Made by a program: the position numbers and the translations under genes
Notes under the pieces: generated by a model
What the model was told of the DNA's origin: nothing
Databases searched by the model: none
What the model saw: the letters and a program-made list of their open reading frames with translations, nothing else
Shown: in pieces, positions 10,725-21,299 of the stretch
Position numbering within the stretch: the stretch's first letter is position 1
How the letters are laid out: every line of letters begins with the position of its first letter
NCBI RefSeq assembly: GCF_000002415.2
Contig: NC_009913.1
Span: 558,001-622,000 of the forward strand
Reading direction: 5' to 3'
Origin: Plasmodium vivax
Taxonomy: Eukaryota > Apicomplexa > Aconoidasida > Haemosporida > Plasmodiidae
Length of the DNA: 64,000 nt

Positions 10725-12368
10725 TCACTCGAACTCAATCGTCGCGGGAGGCTTGGAAGAAATGTCGTAGAGAATCCTGTTGACTCCCTTGACCTCGCTG
10801 AGAATACGAGTGGAGATTTTCTCCAAAATGTCATACGGAATTTTATACCAGCTAGCGGTCATGAAGGAAGACGTTTTAACTGCCCTGAGAGAGCACACAT
10901 AATCGTACGAGCGCGCATCCCCACTTACACCAACAGATTTAGTGGGCAACAAAACAGCAAAGGCTTGGCTAATGTCATTGTACAAATTATACGCCTTCAA
11001 ATCGTTGATAAAAATATCGTCTACTTCTCTTAGGATGCTCAATTTGTGTTTGTCAATTTCTCCGATGACCCGGATGGCCAATCCAGGGCCTGGGAAAGGA
11101 TGTCTGTTTGTGATTTCCTCTGGCAAATTTAATTCTTGTGATAATTTCTTCACGTCATCTTTAAATAAATATTTAAAAGGCTCAAATAATTTGAATTTTA
11201 AATTTTCTGGTAACCCTCCCACATTATGATGCGTTTTAATCGTGTCGGACAGCCTCTTCGAACATTTGCTTTCGATAATATCTGGGTATAAAGTGCCTTG
11301 CAGCAGGTACGTTTTTTCAATATCAATGTTTATGTTCTTTACTGCCTTTTCAAATTCTTCGATGAATAATTTTCCGATAATTTTCCTCTTTTGTTCCGGG
11401 TCTGTTACCCCTTTTAAGTTATTTAAAAAAATTTCCGAAGCATCAATTTTGGTTAAGTTCATATCTGGGAATATGCCCTTTAAAAAGGAGTACACTTTTT
11501 CGCCTTCATTTTTTCTTAACAATCCATTATCTATGAAGATGCCGTAAAATCTCTCTTTGAATATTTTGTGTGTAAATGCAGCAGCGACAGTGCTGTCGAT
11601 TCCCCCGGACATGGCAGCAATAACGTAGTGGTCCTGTGCGTATTTCTTTATATTGTTCAGCTCAATTTCGTGATAACGAATTGGATCGAATTTTTTCGTG
11701 CATTCACAAATGTTGTAGGCAAAATTATAAAACATCTGGTCTCCATCCACAGACTCGTACACCTCAGGGTGGTACTGAACTCCATATATATTATGTTCCT
11801 CATTGTACATGGCACATATTAAGCAATCGTCAGTAGAATTTACAAGAAAAAAATTGTCGGGAATTTTTGTCACTTCATCTGTGTGATTCATCCATACGGT
11901 ACTTTTCTCTGCGTTTTTTATGCCATCGAAAAGGATACATTTGCTGCCTTTGCTATCTCCATCCACCAGCTTGTAATTCTTATATTTTTCTTCACCCCCG
12001 TTTTTACTTGTTATTATATTTACGTCGGTACATCCATATTCTGAATTTTTGGACTTTTTAACTTCTCCATTCATCTGCACAGCTATTTCTTGCATTCCAT
12101 AACATATGGCAAAAATGGGGATTTTTTTTTCCAAAAAATATTCCAACACTTCTTTCTTCAAGTGGGGCGCATTCTCCTCCGTAACGGAGTGGGGGCCTCC
12201 AGACAGAATGACTCCCTTGATGTTTAGCTCTTCCACTTCCTTCACGTCAATGCCATAGTCCCTCGTTTCGCTAAATATTTTGATATTATTCAGCCGCTTC
12301 ACGATCAGGTGGAAGTACTGCGAGCCGAAGTTCAGCACCAGTATCTTGTCGTAGTCACCGCCCTCCAT
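10725..12368 (-). CDS. GMPS: GMP synthase (glutamine-hydrolysing)
   Basis: Converts XMP to GMP with ATP and glutamine-derived ammonia; cytosolic; completes guanine-nucleotide supply from salvaged purines. Single exon, 547 residues. Domain order: class I glutamine amidotransferase (about 1-215) with Cys89 in FAICYGMQE and the His200/Glu202 pair in VQYHPEV; ATP-pyrophosphatase (about 235-430) with the P-loop SGGIDST at 254-260; C-terminal dimerisation domain ending KPPATIEFE. Cys113, implicated in domain cross-talk in the P. falciparum enzyme, is conserved at the same number. The ATG at 12368 is the only plausible start and gives the expected amidotransferase N-terminus (ILVLNFGSQ). It diverges from the FCP1-like gene across about 3.1 kb. 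Confidence 0.97.
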   Translation of the reverse strand: MEGGDYDKILVLNFGSQYFHLIVKRLNNIKIFSETRDYGIDVKEVEELNIKGVILSGGPHSVTEENAPHLKKEVLEYFLEKKIPIFAICYGMQEIAVQMNGEVKKSKNSEYGCTDVNIITSKNGGEEKYKNYKLVDGDSKGSKCILFDGIKNAEKSTVWMNHTDEVTKIPDNFFLVNSTDDCLICAMYNEEHNIYGVQYHPEVYESVDGDQMFYNFAYNICECTKKFDPIRYHEIELNNIKKYAQDHYVIAAMSGGIDSTVAAAFTHKIFKERFYGIFIDNGLLRKNEGEKVYSFLKGIFPDMNLTKIDASEIFLNNLKGVTDPEQKRKIIGKLFIEEFEKAVKNINIDIEKTYLLQGTLYPDIIESKCSKRLSDTIKTHHNVGGLPENLKFKLFEPFKYLFKDDVKKLSQELNLPEEITNRHPFPGPGLAIRVIGEIDKHKLSILREVDDIFINDLKAYNLYNDISQAFAVLLPTKSVGVSGDARSYDYVCSLRAVKTSSFMTASWYKIPYDILEKISTRILSEVKGVNRILYDISSKPPATIEFE

Positions 12369-15300
12369 TACGCAAAAAAAAGGAAAAAAGGAGAGGGGGG
12401 GGCTGCAAAAATAGGTGCGTGATGACTAAAAAGGGTGTGGCGCAGGTCCCGCGTAGAAGATCAGAAGAAGCAAAGCTGACGTAGAATCTACAGATGCCGC
12501 TTTGTTCCACTCCCGCACCTGCAGCGCTAACAAGCTGAATTGCAGAGCGTGGCCAAGGGTCAGCTAATCGTTCGCTGAGTTAGTAGGCGATGTGGAGGAA
12601 GGCGCTTTTATGCTCGCCTGGGAAAATGGAGAGCGCATTATGCGGCTTTGCCAAGGTGGGGAAATACCTACGGACCAAGAGTGTATTATACATATGTAAG
12701 AGGCATATAACGGTATGGGGCATGTATATATGTATGCGCCAGGTATATATACAAATGTACGTGGTATACATATAATGCACAATCGTACATATGCTGGGGC
12801 CTCTCTTTCGGCGAGCAATCAGCGGCGATGCTGCTTAAATTGCATCTTGCGGGGAGGAATAACTTAGCTCGCAAAAATGGAAGGAAAAAAAAAAAAAACG
12901 AACATATGGAAAGAAGGCACTTTTTTTTTTTTTTTTTTATAAGGCTACAATTCCGCAGAGAGGAACGGAACCAATTATTTTCATTAGAACCTCTCCCACA
13001 AGCATGCCCATCGTGTCAGCTTATCCAATTTGTGAGCTCAATTTTGTTTCCTTATTCTAAAAAAAGGCATCGCGGGAGGATAAGCTGTGGGGAAAAATCA
13101 AATTGTGCTACTGCTGGCTGTGGAGAAAAGCAAAACTGTGGTATTACTGGCTGTGGAGTGTGCTCTCTCTACCCAGCCGAAATGAACCTTTTGTGGGGTG
13201 CGTCATATTATAAGCGGCAAAGTTAAAATGGAAATTTTTATCTATTTCATAATATGTACACGTGAATGCAAAGGACGAACCTCCCCAACCCCCTTTTTTT
13301 TTTTTTTCTTTTGAGCATCTACTATAAATGTAAAAATGTGCATAACCGTTTTAACCATTCGCGTGGACCCTTAAACAAACAGCCATTTAACCCAACTGAG
13401 AAAACGTTAAACGGACACAGGACCAAATGTAGAAGTGGAGAAAATGCACACAGGTGGGAGTTTGTTTTCCCCCCGTTTTACTATACCTTTTCATTTATTT
13501 TTTCAAATTGTATCTTCTAGGTACTCCCATGGATGTGTATTGCAGCAGATGTAGAGGTCCGCCAAAGGCGTCTCTCGCGCATGCATTTCCAAGCATATAA
13601 TTCTAGGTAGGTGCTTTGCCAAGCCCAAGGGGCCTTTTTCTACCATTTTCTCCTTTAGAGAAAAATCCTTTTCGCTGGCCTGAAGAGAGCCATCTTGGGG
13701 AAGCGCCCAGAGATATGTGCATGTGTGTCCAAATGCATACATACACGTATGCACATGCATATGCGTGGAGGTTTACACTTCTCCAGGCGTATCCCGCTTG
13801 GTGCTCTCTCCCGCGCAACTGTCATTTTCTTTACCCTGTGAAATTTTAAGGGAAGTAGAAATGGGGATGGAAAAACTTGACTACACAAAGGAAACATAAA
13901 AACGGAAACGATTCCTCATTTGTGTTAAAAAATTAGAAAAAAACTTGAAGCCAAAAAAAAAAAAAAAAAAAATTATGAGCGCTGCTAAACCGGAGGTATA
14001 TGCACTCTATGCGCTTATTGTGTGCCATTAATTTTCTCTTAAAGGGGGTTTCCTCCCATTCATCACAAGCAATTGCTTCTTTTTTTTTCTCCATTTTTTC
14101 GAAATTGAAAGGTAGAAAATGTAATATGAAAAAAATGACTTTAACACGGCTTGTTCTTTTTCACCACTGATGGTTGTGTGGCAATGCAGTTTGCGGTCAT
14201 CTACAAGGCGAATGCCACGTAAAAGGGGAATACGGGCATTTCTACCTGTCTGTACGTGCGAGGATTGTTCTTTGAAAAAAAAAAAAAAAAAAAACACATA
14301 CCGCGGGCACATTTAACCCTTTACGGTGACCTTTCCGTTTGCATAATTGCATAAAGCCGCGGCAGTCTAATTGGGGCGCATCCCTTTTTACCTTTTTTCA
14401 AAAAAAAAGGCCTACCGTGAGCAGAAAGGCAAACAAAAAAGAAATGTCAAACCATTTGGGAAAGAACAAAAAAGGAGCAAGCCAAGCCAAACGGGTTTTT
14501 ACAAAATGGAAGCGTACCACAATGGGAAGATCGGGGTTCTGCACAAGTACGGAAAAAAAAAAAAAAAAAAAAAAAGATGGCAGGTACAGCGACGAAACTG
14601 TAAATGAATAAATAAATAAATAAATAAATAAAAAACGAACGCAAAATGGATACAAAAATATATATGTACAAAGAAAAGGAGGCAAAAAGGTATGACACTA
14701 TTTTTTAAAAAAACGTATTTGCGTAAAACCTCCCTCAACCATATGCTCCTGTACTATGTATGCCAAAGCTCTGTTTTTAATTTCCATTTTGTACGGGTGA
14801 TTGCGAAGATGAAAAACGCACAACCCCCCCCATTAGCCCGTTTTTCGCGCATAATTTTGAAACACTGAAAATTTGCGTGAGTTGAAAAGGTGAGCACTTT
14901 GGCTGGAAAGAGAAGGTGCGAGCTTCAGTTTGTACCCAGGGTGACACGAATGAGGGGGCACATGAGCAATACATGGATGATGCGTACATACGTACATACG
15001 TGCAGATACATATGAATATAAAAATATATAAGCACGTGGGGAACCAAAACCCCCCTTCCCCCACCCCCCACATAATATCTCTTCTACTTTTGCCACTCCA
15101 TCAACACCATTAATAAGAGCCTCTCTTGAGCGTTTCCTTTTATATCCCAACCGCTGAGCGAAGAACCCCATTTTGTTTGCTTCCCTCCACCCCCCGTTTG
15201 TTTCCGTTATAGCCGCATGACGAGTACACCCTCTGTTGGGAATGCACAGCATAGGGAAGTATACATGCCTATTTTTGCGCTTCCCCGACCGTTGGCTCCA

Positions 15301-15473
15301 TCTCCTTTTCAACCACCACGATGAAATTGTTTTGCTAAATTTTGTCCATAAGGGTTCCAGTTCGAGTTCCAGTTCCTGCTCCTGTCCCTGCCTTCTTTTT
15401 TAATTAAAATTTGTGTTTACGTGATCGTATTATACTCTCTTTCATTTTATTATTTTTTCTTTTTTCTTTTTTA
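12369..15473. other. Divergent intergenic region, 3.1 kb
   Basis: Shared upstream region of GMP synthetase (minus) and the FCP1-like phosphatase (plus). It holds A/T homopolymers (12888-12899, 12920-12938, 13957-13972, 14275-14294, 14551-14573) and a TAAA/AATA microsatellite at about 14602-14632. A CA/TG-rich patch lies at 13715-13765. No gene recognised despite several short ORFs rich in homopolymer codons. Confidence 0.7.
14602..14632. repeat. AAAT tetranucleotide microsatellite
   Basis: About seven tandem copies of a tetranucleotide of the AAAT class lie in the GMP synthetase/FCP1 divergent gap. Non-coding. Likely length-polymorphic between isolates. Confidence 0.9.
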
Positions 15474-18400
15474 ATGGATACGGGAAAAATATTTTTGCCG
15501 CCCAACATCGCCTTGCCGTGTAAGTTAAAATGGGCTGTAGATAACAACTCCATCGTTAGCTCGAACCAAATAATTGCGTTTGTCATCGAGACGGGGCAGG
15601 ACCGCACTGACGCGGAGCGAACGGGAGATCCGCACACGGAGAGACCCCTCATAGGGGAGCCGCCAACAGAGGAAGGCTCTTCCCAGCGGGGGAACTTCCA
15701 TTTGGGAAGCGCCGAAGCGGAAGATGCACCCTACGGGAAATCGAGAAACGGAGGAGAAGAAGAAGGGGCAGCCCCCTTAGCCAGTCAAAATGGCAACAGC
15801 TGCGAAAATGCACATACAAATGTGGTCGAAGAAGTGCGCAGCAGTTTAGGAGATCATTACGCAGAGAGTCCCCTAAGAAGGGACGCGGCCGATGGTGTAG
15901 ACAAGGATGCAGTTGATGGTGTGGCTAGCCAAGGTACCTTCCCAAACAAGGAAACAACCACAGACACGAGAGACAACCTCGAGACGGGAAGTAATCACTC
16001 GGAGGAGAGAAGAAACGAATCGGCAAATGAAAAAAATAACTTCATAAATTTAATTCTAAGCAATAAGAATAATTTTGACATTAAAAAAGACAGCTATGTC
16101 CCCTTGCGAAGCAGCAATCACGGCAGAATCCGCATACTAAAACAGAACCCATTTTTGGAAAAGGACGAGTACATCTATATTAGCAGTCCGAATGAGTTGT
16201 TGTGCGAAATTAGCGATGAAAGGTGCAACCACGAAGTTATTTTCTCGGGATTATGCACCAACTGCTTCTTAAACCAGGAAGAGATTAACAAAAATAAGAA
16301 AGAACAGAAATATTTTTTGTCTCCTGGGTTTTTAACCAACGAGAAGGAGCTGTACATTAACACTGATAAGGTCATCGATTTGGAGAAGGAGCGAATTAGC
16401 AACATCATTAGGAATAGAAAATTGTGCCTCGTGCTTGACTTGGACAATACCTTGCTGCATGCCTCCTTCTTTGTTATCTCCATAAATATGAACAGCGAGG
16501 TGATAAACATTACGACGGATATTGACGAGGAGTTGGCGGGCGCAAGTGGCGGTGCTAGCAGGAGCGGCGTAGGGAGTGGCGGCGCAGAGGACCCCGCCCA
16601 CCATCGCAGCGCCCCCCGCGAAGCCGATTTGCCACTGGAGGAAGAGTGCGGCGCGGCGAACAGCAAGAAGGAGGACAACGTGAGGGCGGAGGACGGCGCG
16701 GATGTAGATGGAAACGGAGATGGAAACGGCGATGTAGATGGAAACGGAGATGGAAACGGCGATGCAGATGGCAGTGCAGATGGCCATGCAGATGGCCAGG
16801 GCGACGGCGCGGTATGCCCCAAGGTGAACCCCGAACTGTACTCCCTGTTCTGCCAAAGGAAAAACAACGGAGTGGACCACACGCACAAGTATCAAGACAT
16901 AAAATCGAGTTACGAAAATTACTGCGATTTTCTGGCCAAAATGAACACCATAAATTTGTTAAAGCATAACGGAAAGTTTATACATTACGAAAATTTGAAG
17001 GACAAAAATATAAAAAAAAAAATTGATAAATTGGAACAATCCGTTTTGAAAACGAACGTGAAACATCACAAAGGGTCATACACAATTTACTACAAATTGA
17101 GACCTGGTGTGATACAATTTTTACAAAAAATGAATAAAAAATATGAAATATATTTATACACTATGGGGACTTTGGAGCATGCGAAATCTTGCTTGTTACT
17201 GTTGGATCCTCTTAAGAACTTTTTTGGGAATAGAGTTTTCTCGAGGAAAGACAGCGTCAATGGGTTGAAACACTTGAACCGCATCTTGCCAACCTATCGC
17301 AGTGTCTCCCTGTGCATTGATGATAGTGACTACATGTGGAAGGAAAGCAGCTCGTGCATTAAGGTACATGGGTACAACTACTTCCCAGAGATTAACTTTC
17401 TAGAGGATATTAAAAGGAAGCCCTATTTTTTAACCAAGTTTTTTGCTATGGCACAGTCGTATTTGAACTTCTCTTCTAACCTTTACGGGTTTATTAATTT
17501 TAAATGTAGTGAATATGAAAGGATGAGGATTCACCGTTTTAACAGCGTGCTGTATAGTGAGTGCTCCAGTTGGGGCGGCCCGTACAACGGCTCGATGGCG
17601 CTGGGCGGTGCGTACCAGGTGGTCGATCAGGGCAGCGCAGAGGAGGCTGAGGATGGCCTCTGCGAAGGGGAGGAAGTGGGTGTAGCCACGGAAGTAGCCA
17701 CGGAAGTAGCCGCTGAACTAGCCGATGGAGTACCCCCTGGAACCTCGTGCGGTGACTCCTCGCAGGTGGGTGGATACCACTACGAGGGGGGAAGCACCCC
17801 AGTGAGGGAAGACGGGGAAGACGCGTTAGTTGCACAGAGAGGGAATCCCCTCAGCGGAAACGGAGACAGCGGCAATGGCGACAGCGGCAATGGCGACGGC
17901 GGCAGTGGCGACGAATTGGACGAGTCCTTCGAAGACAGCTTCATCGATTTAGACAAAGAGTTCGAAACGGACAGCGAAGAGGGCGACGTTAGCGTGATGG
18001 ATCCTAAGGTGGAAAATAGCTCATGCGACTTAAGTGTGCAAAACGGGTTGGAATTTTTTGATGACGCGAACGATTTTCCCAAAGGGAAAGAAGCACCTCT
18101 GCAGCATTTTAGCGAAGAGCACGTCGCAAGCACATTCATCACGGGAACGCAAAATGGAGTTGTTAAGAGGGACCACCTTTCGAATTTGTATCCAAATGAT
18201 GGTACGTATGCCCATATGAACAACCCCAATTGGGTCTACGTAGAAAAAGGGACTTCGGAAAATGTAAATAAAAACTTCCCCCCACAGAGTGACAATAATT
18301 TTTTTGTGAATGCAGACGGTTTGAAAGGAACATCCCCTACTAGTAGTGCCCCCCTGAATGGTGGAAGCTGTGCAGCTGATTTGTTCCAATCGGGAGTTGC

Positions 18401-20294
18401 GCAGCTCGCTGGAGAGGAGCACATCCCCATGGACACCAATTTGATGGGCACTAATTTGATGGGCGCCCAATTTGAGACCCCCAACCACTGCGAAGATAAA
18501 ATGAATAGAACGAATGACCACATGAACAGCTACATCAGCAGCAACAGCAGCAGCTACGTCAATATGAACCTACACATTAGCAAACACATCGATAAGAAAA
18601 AAAATAAGAAAAAAAAAAAAAAAAACGCGAATGGCGAAATGGCTAGTAGCAACGCGAAGCACTTCCCGCGGAGTGATGGAGAGTATTCGCAAAACCAATT
18701 CGATCACGCCCTTCATGTAAGGACACCCGAAAGGTTCATTCCGTTTGAGGACGAAATTATTTACAAGTTCATTTCTGAGAGGAACTTTAGGAAGTACGAC
18801 AATTATGTGGTGGGGTTCCTGCGCAGTTATTTCAGGGGGGGGAGGCTTCCCCGGGGGGGCGAGGCGGAAGAGGAGGGGCTCTCCGATGGGGATGCCAGTG
18901 CGGATGCTGAGGAGGGTGCCGAGGTATATGCTGAGGTGGATGACGAGATAGATGCTGAGGTAGATGCCGACGTGGATGACGATGAGGACGCCCCCGAGGG
19001 TGGCGAGGAAGCGGGCCGAGAGAACCCCCCCAGGAGCCACCGCGGAAGCAGAGGCGACGCGGAAATTAAGACGGAAGGGGAGGACCATCAACTCGGTCCT
19101 GGGGACCATCTGTCTCGGGGGGGGCAAGACAGTGTTAAGAGAGTAGAGAAAAAGATAAAGAAAACGAAAGTAAAAAAGCTAATTCATTTTGGCAATTTAA
19201 GGAAAAGGAATTCTACCAACTTCAGAACAGACCACAACAGTGATGACCCAGGGCCCCCTACCCCTCCTCCTCCAAGGGATAGCGATCAGAACATTCACAA
19301 ACACGGAGCATCAAATCAAAATGAATATTACGAAAGCTTTTGTATACCCAAGAATTTCAACGAGGGGAATTTTAAAGACAATGATAAGCAGCTACATTAT
19401 TTGACAGCCATATTGGACGAAATTCACCACATTTTTTACCAAATTTTTGAGCATTTTAAAATACATAAAACGAATGAAAGGAATGAAGAGGATCAGATAT
19501 ACAACTACTTTTTGCGCTACCCGATAGTTAGGACCATCTTGATTGAGTTCCGCAGGCATGTTTTGAAGGGTACGTGCGAGTGGCAGGGGGCGGTTCCTCC
19601 ACGTGACTGTCTCAGTTCGCCATGAACGAGGCGCGCACTGCGTAGAAGCTGCCCACGTGTGTGTATACATGCATGTGTAGATGCATATGTATATGCACTT
19701 TCTTGTGAATGTCTTTCTTTTTTTTTTCCACCCCACCTGCATACATCGCTGCCCACCCATGTGTGCGCCTCCCCCCCGCAGACTGCACCTTCAACGTTTC
19801 GCAACTGTCCGATGAGATCCGGAGGAGCGATTTTATGGACCACATTTTGAAGTTAGGCGGAAGCATAAGTAATGACAACTACACGCACATTTTAACAGTA
19901 AACAATTTCCTAAAAAATGAAAATTGGGAAGATGCCAAGGTTACAAATTTGATGTGGATTGAACGAGCCTTGTACACTTGGACGTAGGGGATAATTTTAA
20001 AAGAACTATTTCATTCGCTTCCGCTGAGGAAGAACGTATATATGTGCATATAACATGAGGGAGGGGGGGTTGCTCCCCCCATTTGCTCATGCGCTTTCAT
20101 TCGACTGCGTCGTAGCAGATTTTTCATGTCAGCGCACCCCGTCTGCCTACTTCTGCTCACTTCTGCGTATGTTCTGCCCCCCTTGCAGGAAGGTCGACAC
20201 GAAGCACTACGACATGAGTTCGTGGGGCAAAACGCACAGGAACTTCTGGGACGTCATTGAATATGAAGAGAAAAAGAAGAAAAAAATGAAGTGA
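15474..20294 (+). CDS. NIF4: FCP1-type RNA polymerase II CTD phosphatase (NIF-like) with BRCT, three exons
   Basis: Predicted nuclear HAD-family phosphatase acting on the RNA polymerase II C-terminal repeats. Exons 15474..19569, 19782..19983 and 20189..20294; donors GTACGT and GTAGGG, both introns phase-consistent; 1467 residues. The in-frame TTG at 15411 is not the start; the first ATG is 15474. Features: Cys/His cluster with GLCTNC near 253-258 as in FCP1 proteins; catalytic DLDNT at 322-326 with both aspartates; YKLRPGVIQFL and CIDDSDYMW completing the FCPH domain near 545-640; long acidic, Gly/Asp/Asn-rich and lysine-rich inserts; then a BRCT domain at about 1375-1445 (ILKLGGSI..THIL...MWIERALYTW..VDTKHY) across all three exons, followed by a KKKKKMK tail. 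Reading only the first exon loses the BRCT, which in other FCP1 proteins contacts TFIIF. Confidence 0.92.
16701..16808 (+). repeat. Coding Asp/Gly/Asn repeat inside the FCP1-like gene
   Basis: Tandem 12-18 bp units encode DGNGDGNGDVDG-type repeats between catalytic DLDNT and the rest of the FCP1 homology domain, so the low-complexity tract interrupts the domain in the primary sequence. Similar acidic repeats recur near 17870-17905 and 18895-18990. Confidence 0.9.
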
Positions 20295-21299
20295 ATTGTC
20301 TCGAAGTGAGTCCAAGTGCAGTGAAGCAAAGTGTGACGAAGTGAAAAAATTACTTTTCCCCCCTGTTGGGCGCGCGAGGCGGATTTGTGCCTCCACCGTC
20401 GCTCTGCCCCTTTTAACAAATTGGGGCAGTTCGCTCGACGTGATTTGTTTTCGCCATCGTTTCGTCCGCTCTACACGTCGCTCTTTTTTTCTTTCTATTT
20501 TTTTAACACGTGTGAGTACGCATTTCGTGGGTGTAAGTATGCCCACAATGTGTATGTATGCACAGTGCGGGTATCGCCACACGCTTTACTAAAACAAAAG
20601 GTGATAAGCAAGATAATCATTTTCTTTTTTTCTTTTCTCTTCTTTTTTTTTGTCATGGCTGGGAAGCGAGAATGCCTGTGGTGTTCGCATCACGCCCCTT
20701 TGTTTGCCCCATCTCACTTGTCATTTTTTGCCCCATTTTATCGCCATTTTGTTCCCCTATTTTATTGCCATTTTATTGCCATTTTATTGCCATTTTATTG
20801 CCATTTTATTGCCATTTTATTGCCATTTTATTGCCACCCTTTTGCCATCATTTTGCCCTTTTTTACGTGTCCCTGTTTAGTGCTTCCCTGTCGCGCGACC
20901 GCTGGCCGGCATGCACGCCCAGCGGGTGAGCACAGGATTTATGTGAACCCCGCACATGCAGTTTGCGAACGCAGGCATAGTACCAGCCAAACTTTCTCAC
21001 CCCCCCGTATGATGATTTGAAAAAGTGCTGCGCGAAAAAAAGAAAAAAAAAAAAAAAAAAAAATAGAAATTTTTCCCCTCCATGTATGACCATGTAACCA
21101 GTTGGAAAACACCCCACGGTTGTAGCACATAGCAGGGAGGAACAAAATGCACACATGGGAAGGAAGCGGCAACAAACGGCAGGTAAACGACAAACGAACG
21201 CCTTAAATTACGCGAACCCCGCGCAAGCAACATGCGGACGGCGCCCACACGGCCGCTTTCCCCAGGCAACTTTCTCCTTAAGGGGCGCGAAGCAGAAGC
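20295..21299. other. Intergenic, 1.0 kb, between the FCP1-like gene and the next plus-strand gene
   Basis: Contains a clean 11-bp tandem array (20759..20835) and an A run near 21042-21063. No gene. Confidence 0.75.
20759..20835. repeat. 11-bp tandem repeat, seven perfect units
   Basis: Seven consecutive copies of ATTTTATTGCC with degenerate copies on both sides. The unit length is not a multiple of three, so the array is non-coding; the repeating short ORFs through it are artefacts. Confidence 0.95.

Noticed and set aside
16175..16888. Long minus-strand ORFs opposite the FCP1-like gene
   Set aside because: Antisense shadows of a repetitive coding region.
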